DNA of 64,000 nucleotides from JAENVU01 sp038250905 (GTDB lineage Bacteria > Actinomycetota > Acidimicrobiia > IMCC26256 > JAENVU01). Position 1 is the first letter of the stretch. Every line of letters starts with the position of its first letter. Shown in pieces: positions 16,351-25,186 of the stretch. The position numbers and the translations under genes are program-made. The DNA is taken from positions 1 through 64,000 of the forward strand of contig JBBSBV010000023.1 in the NCBI GenBank assembly GCA_038250905.1. The letters run 5' to 3'. The notes under the pieces are model-generated. The model worked only from the letters and a program-made list of their open reading frames with translations. It had not been told where the DNA came from and did no database searches.

Positions 16351-18288
16351 ATGGGGACCTCCGCCGTGCCGCCATCGCCATCCGCAGCCCCCGAACCAGT
16401 AGCCGGACGCGCCGAGGACCCGTTCATCTTCGTGCTCGGCCACGAGCGCTCGGGCACCACCATGCTGCGGGCGATGCTCGACTCGCATCCCGACCTGGCG
16501 GTGCCGCCCGAGGCCCATTCGGTGGTCCACCTGCTGGGCCATCAGGTACGCCCGCTCGACCTCGACGAGATCCTCACCGCGTTCGCGCACGACAAGTATT
16601 TCGCCGACTGGCAGCTTGCGCCCGCGGATCTCGAGTTCCTCCGCACCGATCCCCGGGTCCGCACCCGGGCCGACGCGATCGCCGGCCTGTACGCGGCGTA
16701 CGCCCGAGCCCACGACAAACCGCGGGTGGCCGACAAGACCCCGAGCCACCTCGCGGAGATGCAACTCCTCGCCGAGCGGTTCCCCAACGCGAAGTTCCTC
16801 CACATCGTGCGCGACGGTCGCGACGTCGCGGCCTCGATGGTCACGATGAACTTCGGTTCGTCGGAGTTCGCGCACGCGGCGCGCATCTGGCGACTGCGCA
16901 TCGTGCGCGCCCACGAGCTCGGCCGGTCGCTCGGTCCCGACCGGTACTGCGAGATCCACTACGAGGACCTGGTCGCCGATCCCGTCGCCACCCTCCAGGC
17001 GGCCTGCGCGTTCCTCGACCTCCCGTACGACGACGCGATGTTGCGATATCACGAGCGCGCCGAGGAACTGCTCGACGGCGTACGGCACACCCACCACATC
17101 CAGGGGATCCGCCGGCCGCCGACCCGTGGTCTGCGCGACTGGCACGTGGACGTCTCCCCTCACGACCTCGCCGTCTTCGACGAGATCGCGGGCGAGGCGC
17201 TCGACGTCCTCGGCTACCCGCGTTCCGGGCTCCGTCGTTCGCGTCGCGCCCAGATGGAGGCCACCCGGGTCAACGTGCGCATGCGCGCCCGTCGGATCCG
17301 GCGCGTGTATTCGCGCCGCATCGGTCGCCGGGTGCGCGCGCTGGTCCCGGGCCGGACCGACCCCGGTGCCACGCCCCGCCCCGCGGCCGATAGGGACCCA
17401 CCACCGGGCTTCGTCGCCGATCCCCCGGACCTCGACCTGTCGGTCGTGATCCCCGTGCACGATGCCGGGGCGACGATCGACGCGCAGTTGACGGCCCTGA
17501 CCGCGGAGGTCGCTCCGGTCAAGTGGGAGATCGTGGTCGTCGACAACGGATCCCACGACGGCACCGTCGGCATCGTCGAACAGTGGGCCGCGCGCGATCC
17601 GCGCGTACGGCTCGTCCATGCGGCCGATGTGGCCGGCGCCGCGCACGCCCGCAACGCGGGCGGTCGCGTCGCGAGGGGTCGGAACCTCGCGTTCTGCGAC
17701 GGCGACGACATCGTCGCGGTCGGTTGGGTGGCGGCTATGGCCGCCGCGCTCGACGTCCACGAGTTCGTCGGCGGTCCCGTCGAACTGCACCGCCTCAACC
17801 CGCCGTGGTTGGTGACGGCGAAGGGCACCACCGGGACCGACGGCCTCGTCTGGTTCGACGACCTGTTCCCGTTCGCCAGTTCGTGCAACCTCGGGATCCG
17901 TCGCGACCAGTTTCTCGCGCGCCGCGGATTCGACGAGACCCTGACCGTGGCCGAGGACGTCGAACTCGCGATGCGGCTCCATCTCGCCGGAATCACGCTC
18001 CACTACGAACCGGCCGCCGCGGTCCACTACCGCTACCGCCAGACCCGGACCGAGCTCTACACCCGAGCCCGGGCCTACGGTGCCGGACGTCCACTGATCG
18101 CCGAACGGTTCCGCGCCGCGACCGGCACCCAACCCGCACGGTTCCAGGGGTGGCGCAACTGGGCGTGGCTCGTGCGCCACCTCGGGTTGCTCGGCACGCG
18201 CACCGGCCAGGCCCGTTGGCTCTGGACCGCGGGCGGGCGGGTCGGCTCGCTGCGGGGATCGTGGACGGTGCGGCGGCTCTACCTCTGA
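16351..18288 (+). CDS. Sulfotransferase-GT2 glycosyltransferase fusion
   Basis: A 645-residue two-domain protein. Residues about 24-290 are a PAPS-type sulfotransferase: FVLGHERSGTTMLRAML forms the 5'-phosphosulfate loop, and IVRDGRDVAASMV the 3'-phosphate segment. A basic linker (Arg-rich, about 295-345) follows. Residues about 360-640 are a GT2 glycosyltransferase with SVVIPVHDAGATID, VVDNGSHDGT and the FCDGDD metal site near 448. The GT2 half is very similar to the stand-alone GT2 at 20995-21879. The fusion suggests that a residue is added and sulfated by one polypeptide. ATG 16351 is supported by the TATAAT just upstream. Confidence 0.88.
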   Translation: MGTSAVPPSPSAAPEPVAGRAEDPFIFVLGHERSGTTMLRAMLDSHPDLAVPPEAHSVVHLLGHQVRPLDLDEILTAFAHDKYFADWQLAPADLEFLRTDPRVRTRADAIAGLYAAYARAHDKPRVADKTPSHLAEMQLLAERFPNAKFLHIVRDGRDVAASMVTMNFGSSEFAHAARIWRLRIVRAHELGRSLGPDRYCEIHYEDLVADPVATLQAACAFLDLPYDDAMLRYHERAEELLDGVRHTHHIQGIRRPPTRGLRDWHVDVSPHDLAVFDEIAGEALDVLGYPRSGLRRSRRAQMEATRVNVRMRARRIRRVYSRRIGRRVRALVPGRTDPGATPRPAADRDPPPGFVADPPDLDLSVVIPVHDAGATIDAQLTALTAEVAPVKWEIVVVDNGSHDGTVGIVEQWAARDPRVRLVHAADVAGAAHARNAGGRVARGRNLAFCDGDDIVAVGWVAAMAAALDVHEFVGGPVELHRLNPPWLVTAKGTTGTDGLVWFDDLFPFASSCNLGIRRDQFLARRGFDETLTVAEDVELAMRLHLAGITLHYEPAAAVHYRYRQTRTELYTRARAYGAGRPLIAERFRAATGTQPARFQGWRNWAWLVRHLGLLGTRTGQARWLWTAGGRVGSLRGSWTVRRLYL

Positions 18289-18303
18289 CGCGGCCGCGAC
18301 GCG

Positions 18304-19026
18304 CTACTTCGCCGCGCCGCCCTGGAGGCGGCGCCGCAAGCGACCGACCATGCCGCGTGCCTTGCGGCGCGCCGCCTGCCCGCGTAGCGCGAGCGGTTGG
18401 TGGAACTGCTGGCTCATCCATTCCTCGTCGAGTGACCCCGACCCCAGGCGCCGGAACGCGACCCACTGGGTCCCGACGCGGATCCGCTCCCACCGCGGGT
18501 CGTGCTCGAGGTAGCGGCGCAACTCGTAGGGCGCCGCGAGGTGGGTGTCGTCGACGACGAGCGTGCCGCCCGCGACGAGATGCGACGCCGCGTAGTACCA
18601 GTCGAGCTGCGGGAACGGGAACCCATGGCAGCCGTCGACCATGACCAGATCGAGATCGCCGATGTCGAGCCGGGGCAGGGTCTCACTCGAGGACCCGGCT
18701 TCGAACGCGACCCGGGCGGTGGAGATCCCGTGCGCGTCACACCACTCGCGCACGCCCTGTCCCTCGGACTCGTCGAGGAACACCGCCGTGTGCTCGGTGC
18801 CGAGCGCGGCGAAGACGATCGTGGTCGCGCCACACCCCGTCTCCAGCGTGCGCTGCCCGGCCGACACCGTTGCCGCGAGGAACTCGAGACAGTCGGCCGC
18901 GGCCGCCCAGACACCACCGGGCGCGCCGTCGTGGACGGTCGGGTGGTCGGTTGCGAGTTTCGTGATCGCGTCGCGGGCAGCTGCGGGCCCGGAGGCACCG
19001 GCCGGTGGAGGGGAGACTTCCGACAT
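18304..19026 (-). CDS. Class I SAM-dependent methyltransferase-like protein
   Basis: A 240-residue protein with a Rossmann-type core: TLETGCGATTIVFAALG is the SAM-binding motif I, AVFLDESEG the acidic second strand, and LVMVDGCHGFPF and LVVDDTHL are later strands. This fits the Methyltransf_24-like group of sugar or small-molecule O-methyltransferases. The C-terminus is strongly basic (RRKARGMVGRLRRRL), perhaps for membrane contact. ATG 19026 has AAGGA about 10 nt upstream. It follows the tandem GT2 gene by 43 nt and probably shares its transcript. Methylation could cap the chain read by the Wzt C-terminal domain, which is inference. Confidence 0.78.
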   Translation of the reverse strand: MSEVSPPPAGASGPAAARDAITKLATDHPTVHDGAPGGVWAAAADCLEFLAATVSAGQRTLETGCGATTIVFAALGTEHTAVFLDESEGQGVREWCDAHGISTARVAFEAGSSSETLPRLDIGDLDLVMVDGCHGFPFPQLDWYYAASHLVAGGTLVVDDTHLAAPYELRRYLEHDPRWERIRVGTQWVAFRRLGSGSLDEEWMSQQFHQPLALRGQAARRKARGMVGRLRRRLQGGAAK

Positions 19027-19069
19027 CAGGATCCGTTCCTTCTCGGTCACCGGCGCGAGCCGGCGGCGG

Positions 19070-20878
19070 TCACTTCGCGGCGGCCGGCACTTCGGGGGCC
19101 GCGCCAGTGGGATCGGCGAGCCCCCAGCCGCCCAGCCGGGCGCGCCGGAGTTGCGCTTCCACGATCCCGAGCTTGGCCATCTGCCGGGCCCGCACCGTGG
19201 AGTTCTTCGCGAGCGCGCCGTTCTTGAGCCATGTGAGCCCGCCGTAGTGCCGGAACTTCGTCCGCCATTCCGCGGGCATCTCCTTCCACGTGAGGCCGGC
19301 GTCGACGAGCGCCTGGAAGTAGGTGGCGCCAACGTCGAACGAGGTCCCGACGGTGCCCGAGGTGGGGTCCTTGACGTCACGCGACTGGAACGTCGCTTCG
19401 ACGACGCCCCGCACCTGGTGGAGGTCGAGCAAGAGCAGCCACGGGCTCGGACGGTTGGCCAGCCGGCGGGTGGCCCCGGTGACGGGGTGCACGTATACCC
19501 CGCTCGGGTTCAGCATGCGGCCGCACACCAGCGCGGCGCCGGTTTCCTCGGCCATCGTGACGATGTCCGAGAGCCAACCCGATTCCCGGTACTCGACGTC
19601 GGAGTCGGAGAACACCGCGAACCGCGAGGTGCACGACGCGAGCCAGCTGTCGATCCAGTCGGCGTGGGTGCGGCCGCCCGCGGCTTCTTCGAGCGTGAGC
19701 CAGCCCAACGCCTCCCACGCCCGCAGCAGCGCCACCGATCCGTCGGTCGATCCGGCGTCGCCGACCTTGAGTTCGAACGGCCGGCCCGCGTACTTGCGCA
19801 TCGACCGGATGCAGAGTTCGGTCACATGGGCGGTGTTCAAGGTGGCGACGTGCACCGTGACCGACGGTTCGCCCGGCATCGTGACGGTTGCGGCCCGCAC
19901 CGCGTCGGCACCGACGGGGAACGTTCCGGGGGCGCGGCCGTCGAGATGCTCGGCCACCGCCTCGAGCCACGCGCATTCGGCATCGCCGAGCGTGAGACCG
20001 TCGATCTTGATGTCGGAGCGCAGCCGGGTCGAGGCGCCGTTGTGGTACACGAAATCGCCGAACACCGAACCGAGTTGCAGCGGACCCCGGACCCGGGTGC
20101 GAGAGAACGCAGCGATGCGGTCCTTGCCCTCGCGCACCGTGATGCTCTCCCCGGTGTCCCACTCGTCGACGCCCATCCGCTCGGGGTCCCAGGTGCCGAT
20201 GTGGGGCGTGAACGTGTGCCGGCGCTCCGCGAAGACGGCGGTGCGCATCGCGAGGCAGCACGGGTGGATGTACCCGCGGGCCGCTTCGGCGCCGGCGACG
20301 GTGCGTCCGTGATGCAACGGTTCGAGGAGGGTGTCGAGCCAGCCGGGTGCGATCGGGAAGGCGTCGACGTCGAGCGCGACCACGAACTCGGTACGGCTCA
20401 TGAGGAACGCGAGGTCCATCGCCGGCCCGTGATAGATGTTCTGGGGCAGGAGCAGACAGCGCACGCGGCCCTCGGCCCGGCAGGCGCGGAGGAACTCCCG
20501 GCTGCCGTCGTTGGACCCGTTGTCGATCACGAGGACCTCGCGGATGCCCTGGGACGGCCCGCCGAACTCCTCGATCGCGCGCAGCACGTCGCGCAGCAGG
20601 TCCATCGAGTTCCAGTTGACGATGGCAATGGTCACGCCGGACCGGAGCCGGATCCCCGGGATCCGCGACCGGGCGCGCAGGACCACCTTCAGGCGGAGCA
20701 GGCGGAAGACCAGGTTGAGTGGTCGGTTCAACGCCGCGTCGTCGGCGATGCTCGACTCCCAAGGGGCGATGAATCCGCCACGATCGATCCCGCGCGCCCG
20801 TCGGGTGCTCGCGCTGATCGCACGCCACGCCGCCGTCGGGATCGCGGTGATCGCAGCCAGCGTTCGGGAGCGACTCAT
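19070..20878 (-). CDS. Tandem GT2 glycosyltransferase (two catalytic domains)
   Basis: A 602-residue protein with two GT-A domains. Domain 1 (about 80-300) has IAIVNWNSMDLLRDVLRAI, VIDNGSNDGSREFL and LDVDAFP with Asp170 and Asp172. Domain 2 (about 330-560) begins VTVHVATLNTAHVTELCI and has a DSD metal site in VFSDSDVEYRESGW. The architecture suggests two successive sugar additions or alternating linkages, as in chain polymerases. Domain 1 is paralogous to the GT2 at 15426-16229. It is divergent from the GT2 gene at 20995. Confidence 0.9.
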   Translation of the reverse strand: MSRSRTLAAITAIPTAAWRAISASTRRARGIDRGGFIAPWESSIADDAALNRPLNLVFRLLRLKVVLRARSRIPGIRLRSGVTIAIVNWNSMDLLRDVLRAIEEFGGPSQGIREVLVIDNGSNDGSREFLRACRAEGRVRCLLLPQNIYHGPAMDLAFLMSRTEFVVALDVDAFPIAPGWLDTLLEPLHHGRTVAGAEAARGYIHPCCLAMRTAVFAERRHTFTPHIGTWDPERMGVDEWDTGESITVREGKDRIAAFSRTRVRGPLQLGSVFGDFVYHNGASTRLRSDIKIDGLTLGDAECAWLEAVAEHLDGRAPGTFPVGADAVRAATVTMPGEPSVTVHVATLNTAHVTELCIRSMRKYAGRPFELKVGDAGSTDGSVALLRAWEALGWLTLEEAAGGRTHADWIDSWLASCTSRFAVFSDSDVEYRESGWLSDIVTMAEETGAALVCGRMLNPSGVYVHPVTGATRRLANRPSPWLLLLDLHQVRGVVEATFQSRDVKDPTSGTVGTSFDVGATYFQALVDAGLTWKEMPAEWRTKFRHYGGLTWLKNGALAKNSTVRARQMAKLGIVEAQLRRARLGGWGLADPTGAAPEVPAAAK

Positions 20879-20994
20879 GGATCGCTACTGTAGGCGGCCG
20901 ATCCAGCGCCGCTTTCCGGGGCTCCCGAGCTGTCCGGCCCCGAATCCGGCGCCCGCTTCGACCGCCTCCGCTCCTGATCCGAAAGGATCCCCAC

Positions 20995-21879
20995 GTGACC
21001 GCCGACTCGTCCGCCGTCGAGCTCTCCGTGATCATCCCCGCCCACAACGAGGCCGCCGTCATCTCGTCCCAGCTCGACGCGCTGAGCGCGCAGACCTGGG
21101 ACGGGACCTACGAGATCCTCGTGGTCGACAACTGTTCGACCGACGAGACGGCGGCCGTCGTGCTCGCGCACGCAGCGCGCCACCCGGAGTTCCGGCTCGT
21201 GACGGCGTCCGAGTTGCCCGGTCGCAACTACGCCCGCAACGTCGGGATCGCGGCGAGTCGCGGGCGGAGCTTCGCGCTGACCGACGCCGACGACATCGTG
21301 GGCGCGGGCTGGCTCGCCGCGATGGGCGACGCACTCCGCGACCACGAGTTCGTCACCGGTCCACTCGAGCTCGACCAACTCAATCCGCCGTCGCTCGCCG
21401 CGTCCCGCGGCCGACGGCACGAATGGAAGTCGCCGACCTTCGCCAACGTCTTCCCCGCCGCCCACGGCAACAACATCGGGATGCGGCGCGCCGCGTTCGA
21501 ACGGATCGGTGGCTTCGACGAGGACCCGAGGCTCCTCGGGTCCGAGGACATCGAGATCTCGATGCGCGCCTGGTTCGACGGCATCCTCCTCCACTTCGCG
21601 GTCGACGCCGTGGTGCACTACCGGTACCGCACCGACGCGCACGTGCTCTGGCAGCAGGGATTCCGCTACGGGAAGTCGCGCCCGATGCTCGTCCGCAAAC
21701 TCACGGAGGCCGGTCGGCCCCGGCCACCCCGGTTCGCCGGTTGGCGGTCGTGGGCGTGGCTCGTGGCCCATCTCCCCGACCTGCGGGTCCCCGAACGACG
21801 GGCCGCGTGGGTCTGGGTGGCCGGCAATCGGCTGGGCCAGCTCAACGGATCGATCCGCTATCGCTGCCTGTTCATCTGA
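20995..21879 (+). CDS. GT2-family glycosyltransferase
   Basis: A 294-residue GT-A enzyme with LSVIIPAHNEAAVISSQLDA, VVDNCSTDETAAV and the TDADD metal site near residue 96. The GTG 20995 start follows AAAGGA by 8 nt. From the DHEFVTGPLELDQLNPP stretch to the C-terminal WAWLVAHLPDL and the ending RYRCLFI, it parallels the GT2 half of the sulfotransferase fusion at 16351-18288, with matching motifs in the same order. One was probably derived from the other by duplication with gain or loss of the sulfotransferase domain. Confidence 0.9.
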   Translation: MTADSSAVELSVIIPAHNEAAVISSQLDALSAQTWDGTYEILVVDNCSTDETAAVVLAHAARHPEFRLVTASELPGRNYARNVGIAASRGRSFALTDADDIVGAGWLAAMGDALRDHEFVTGPLELDQLNPPSLAASRGRRHEWKSPTFANVFPAAHGNNIGMRRAAFERIGGFDEDPRLLGSEDIEISMRAWFDGILLHFAVDAVVHYRYRTDAHVLWQQGFRYGKSRPMLVRKLTEAGRPRPPRFAGWRSWAWLVAHLPDLRVPERRAAWVWVAGNRLGQLNGSIRYRCLFI

Positions 21880-21897
21880 ACGCACCCGCGCGGACGA

Positions 21898-22575
21898 TCA
21901 GTCGCCCTTCCCCGCCCACCATGTCCGAGCCTGCTTCTTGCGGCCACGCCACGTTGCCGGCTCGGGCGGTCGCCGTTTCTCCCCGTGGTACGGGTGTCGC
22001 GCGCTCATACACGCGAGAAACTCCTGCTCGAGCGCCCCGGCATCGAGGTGCACGGGCGTGTCGTTCTTGACGGCAACCAGCCCGAAATCGATCTTGCGCA
22101 CGACGTTGAAGAGATGGCGCCGTGCCCACCGCTTCCCCGGCTCGGGGAGCACGTTCGCCACGCCCATGTAGTGGAAGCGGTGAAAGGCCTTCTTGAACTC
22201 GATCGGCCGGTTGGTGACGTTCTCCGAAGCGGAGTTACGAAGTTTGCCGGTCTCGAAGAAGTCGAACGAGAACTCGTTGAAGTTGTGGAGATGGTACGGA
22301 TTGACGAGATGCACCTCGGTCAGCGTCACGTACGGAAGCCCGATCAGGAGGGGTGCACCGTGCTTCAGGACCCGATAGATCTCCCCGAGGGCGAACAGGT
22401 AGTCGGGTACGTGCTCGAGGGTGTGGTACGAGAAGACCAAGTCGACGCTGTCGTCCTCGAACGGCAATACATCGCTCCCGAGATCGAGTGATACGTCGGC
22501 CCAGGGGGCCACGTCGACGTTGACAAAGCCGTCCAGCTTGGTCTGGCTGGCGCCGATGTTGAGTCGCTGAGTCAC
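21898..22575 (-). CDS. SAM-dependent methyltransferase
   Basis: A 225-residue class I methyltransferase. LNIGASQTKLDGFVNVDV is a divergent motif I, LPFEDDSVDLVFSYHTLEHV is the typical Methyltransf_11 segment, and IYRVLKHGAPLLIGLPYV the following strand. The C-terminal half has many aromatic and His residues and a basic end (RGRKKQARTWW). The start is GTG 22575. Its codon use looks less GC-rich than that of neighbours. It is convergent with the GT2 gene that ends 18 bp away. It probably methylates a sugar or a lipid-linked glycan. Confidence 0.85.
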   Translation of the reverse strand: MTQRLNIGASQTKLDGFVNVDVAPWADVSLDLGSDVLPFEDDSVDLVFSYHTLEHVPDYLFALGEIYRVLKHGAPLLIGLPYVTLTEVHLVNPYHLHNFNEFSFDFFETGKLRNSASENVTNRPIEFKKAFHRFHYMGVANVLPEPGKRWARRHLFNVVRKIDFGLVAVKNDTPVHLDAGALEQEFLACMSARHPYHGEKRRPPEPATWRGRKKQARTWWAGKGD

Positions 22576-22737
22576 GCGCGCTTCCCTCGTAGTCGCTTCG
22601 AGACTTTATGACTACACGACCTTTGTCTCGCAGCACAATGCCGACGGGTGAACGCGCCGGGCGCGCGCCCGAAGCGGCGACCGACGCCGGCGATCGATCC
22701 GCTATCGTGCCGCTTCCTCCGACCGACCGGGAGCGCA

Positions 22738-23445
22738 GTGGACGACACAGGACGGACAGAAGGACCGAGTCCCAAGGTCGTGATTGCCGGGACCGGTCGG
22801 GCCGGCACCACGCTGCTCGTGCAAGTGCTCACCGACCTCGGCCTCGACACGGGATACACGTCTGCAGCCGAAGGGGACGTCCGAACGCACGGCGGACTCG
22901 AGAAGGACATCCTGGCGCCGGATGCCCCGCGCATCGTCAAGGGTCCGGGGCTCAGCTCACAGCTCGGGGACCTCATCGATTCGGGATCCGTCTCCGTCGA
23001 GCACGTGATCGTGCCCATGAGAGATCTGGAGGTCGCCGCGGCGAGTCGCGTCCGCAACACCCGTTACGGAACGAACCTCAAGACCCCGGGGGGTCTGTTC
23101 GGCACGCCCCGCGCCACCAAGCAGCGCGATGTGCTGGCTCGGTTCGAATACGAACTCTTCTTCACGATCGCCCGGCTGGACCTCCCGCACACGATCCTCC
23201 ATTTCCCGCGCTTCGCCGAGGACTGGGAATACACGCACCGGAAGCTCTCGTTCCTCGACCCGGACCTGCCGCCCGAACGGTGGCAGGAGGTGATGACGAG
23301 TCGATACCGGCCGACCTGGATCCACGAGACGCCGTTGTCGAAATCGGAACGGACGCTGGCGATCGGTGGGACCATCTACCACCGCGGCCTCACCCGGCCG
23401 TTCCGAGGGGCCCGTAAGCTGCTGCGGCGACCGCCCTCGTCATGA
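22738..23445 (+). CDS. Sulfotransferase-like P-loop protein
   Basis: A 235-residue protein whose start KVVIAGTGRAGTTLLVQVLT carries a sulfotransferase-type phosphate loop (residues 18-26) and whose IVPMRDLEVAAASRVRNTRY resembles the 3'-phosphate segment. It lacks other strong markers, so sulfotransferase activity is likely but not certain. It is a clear paralogue of the protein at 26281-26973: RVRNTRYG, DWEYTHR and IHETPLS recur in both. GTG 22738 is chosen because GGGAG precedes it closely. Its TGA overlaps the ATG of the next gene (ATGA). Confidence 0.78.
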   Translation: MDDTGRTEGPSPKVVIAGTGRAGTTLLVQVLTDLGLDTGYTSAAEGDVRTHGGLEKDILAPDAPRIVKGPGLSSQLGDLIDSGSVSVEHVIVPMRDLEVAAASRVRNTRYGTNLKTPGGLFGTPRATKQRDVLARFEYELFFTIARLDLPHTILHFPRFAEDWEYTHRKLSFLDPDLPPERWQEVMTSRYRPTWIHETPLSKSERTLAIGGTIYHRGLTRPFRGARKLLRRPPSS

Positions 23446-24278
23446 TTCATGTCCTCACCGTCCACTTCATGGACGATCGGTGGATCGGTCCGCAGCTCCG
23501 CTTCCTCAAGCGCAACCTCGCCCCCGACCACCGCGTCGTCGCGTGTCTCAACGGCATCGACCCGGCCTGGAACGACTGCTTCCACGAAACCCATGATCTG
23601 CAGGGATCGCACGCCCGGAAGCTGAACGAGCTGGCGCGGATCGTGAGCCGATCGGGCGCCGCCGACGACGACCTCCTGCTCTTCATCGACGGCGACGCGT
23701 TCCCCATCGCCCCGGTGACCGTCGACGTCCTGCACGGATTCCCACTCGCTGCGGTGCGCCGGGACGAGCATCAGCAGGACCGCCAGCCCCACCCCTCGTT
23801 CTGTCTTACCACCGTGGGGTTCTGGAACGAGATCGGTGGAGATTGGGAGCAGGGGCACACCTGGACCATCGTCGGCGGCCAGCAGGTCTCCGACGTCGGC
23901 GGGAATCTGCTCGGTCTCCTCGAGACGGCCGGCATCGAATGGCGACCACTCCTCCGCTCGAACCGGGTCGATATCGACCCGTTGAACTTCGGTATCTACG
24001 CCGACATCGCGTACCACCACGGCGCCGGGTTCCGGGTCCCGAAAACGCGTCAGATGCTCATGACGTCACGCCAGGAGGTGCTGTGGGCGGCGTCGGCCGC
24101 GCGCACTCCCGACTGGGTACCGGTGCTGGGGCGGGTGGAACGCTCGGCTCGCTACCGCATCGCCGACCTACGCCACCGCCGCCAGGTGTCGGGCCTCGCC
24201 AACCAGGTCCGGAACACGGCCGACGACATCTACCGCGCCATCCAGACCGACGACGAGTTCTACCGCCGGTTCCAGTGA
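23442..24278 (+). CDS. GT-A-like glycosyltransferase
   Basis: A 278-residue protein starting MIHVLTVHFMDDRWIGPQLR. LLLFIDGDAFPIAP supplies a D-x-D (Asp83, Asp85), and PHPSFCLTTVGFW matches the HPS region of the island's other D-x-D-A-F enzymes. The N-terminal nucleotide-binding part is divergent from ordinary GT2s. It is paralogous to the protein at 26970-27944, and in both places the partner gene is a sulfotransferase-like P-loop gene joined by a 4-bp overlap. It is also coupled by GTGA to the next sulfotransferase gene. Function is inferred from fold motifs and context. Confidence 0.75.
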   Translation: MIHVLTVHFMDDRWIGPQLRFLKRNLAPDHRVVACLNGIDPAWNDCFHETHDLQGSHARKLNELARIVSRSGAADDDLLLFIDGDAFPIAPVTVDVLHGFPLAAVRRDEHQQDRQPHPSFCLTTVGFWNEIGGDWEQGHTWTIVGGQQVSDVGGNLLGLLETAGIEWRPLLRSNRVDIDPLNFGIYADIAYHHGAGFRVPKTRQMLMTSRQEVLWAASAARTPDWVPVLGRVERSARYRIADLRHRRQVSGLANQVRNTADDIYRAIQTDDEFYRRFQ

Positions 24279-25186
24279 GCACCATCAAGCTCCCGAACTT
24301 CTTCATCCTCGGCGCCGGCCGGTCGGGCACCACAACGTTGGCCGCGGTCCTCCGCGAGCACCCGGAGATCTTCCTCTCCACGCCGAAGGAACCCACCTTC
24401 TTCTCCGAGCCGTTCCAGGTGACCCGCACCCCGATCAAGTACGCCAAGTTGTTCGAGGGCGCGTCCGAGTTCGCGGCGGTCGGCGAGGCCAGCCACGCAT
24501 ACCTCTCGCATCCGGACGCCGCGAAGACCCTGCGGGCGTTCTTCCCCGACGCACGATTCGTCGTGACCTTCCGGAACCCGGCCGACCGCGCCATCGCGAT
24601 GTTCTCCTACATGTTGGAGAACGGCTACGAGCACCACCGCACCTTCGAACGGGCGCTCGCGGCCGAGGACCAGCGGTTCGCGAGCGCGCGGTTCGCCCGT
24701 CGGTGCCCGCACTACTTCTGGAACTTCATGTACTTCCGCTCCGGATTGTTCGGCGAGCAGGTCGACCGGTACTACGAGCAGTTCCCGCGCGACCGGTTCC
24801 ACTTCACGACGCTGTACGACCTCCAGCGCGACCCGGCGCGCGTCCTCGGCGCGATCGAGACGTTCCTCGGCCTCACTCCGGCGCCGGTCGGTGAACTACC
24901 CCGGTACGGCTCGAGCAAGGGCATCCGGTCGATCCCGCTCCAACACCTCGAGCGGCGCGTGCTCCGCCGCCTGGCGCGTCACCACGTCCCGCTCATGGCG
25001 ACGACCCGTGACCATCTGAACGCCTGGAACCGGGGGCAACCCCCGACGATGGAACCGGCCACGCGCGCCCGCCTGTTGCACGACTACGCCGCCGACCTCG
25101 CGCACCTCACCGAACTCACCGGCATCGACGTGCTCGCGGTGCAGGCCGCCGATGGTCAGGCGCCGCCGGCCATCACGCCTTCGTAA
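24275..25186 (+). CDS. Sulfotransferase
   Basis: A 303-residue protein with ILGAGRSGTTTLAAVLREHP as the PAPS 5'-phosphosulfate loop, FLSTPKEPTFF after it, and VVTFRNPADRAIAMFSYM as the 3'-phosphate segment, all classic for the Sulfotransfer_1/3 group. Length is normal. GTG 24275 overlaps the TGA of the upstream gene, so three genes (22738-25186) are translated as a unit. It is convergent with the GT4 gene at 25156 and overlaps it by 31 bp at the 3' ends. It is likely to sulfate a sugar of the surface glycan. Confidence 0.9.
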   Translation: MSTIKLPNFFILGAGRSGTTTLAAVLREHPEIFLSTPKEPTFFSEPFQVTRTPIKYAKLFEGASEFAAVGEASHAYLSHPDAAKTLRAFFPDARFVVTFRNPADRAIAMFSYMLENGYEHHRTFERALAAEDQRFASARFARRCPHYFWNFMYFRSGLFGEQVDRYYEQFPRDRFHFTTLYDLQRDPARVLGAIETFLGLTPAPVGELPRYGSSKGIRSIPLQHLERRVLRRLARHHVPLMATTRDHLNAWNRGQPPTMEPATRARLLHDYAADLAHLTELTGIDVLAVQAADGQAPPAITPS

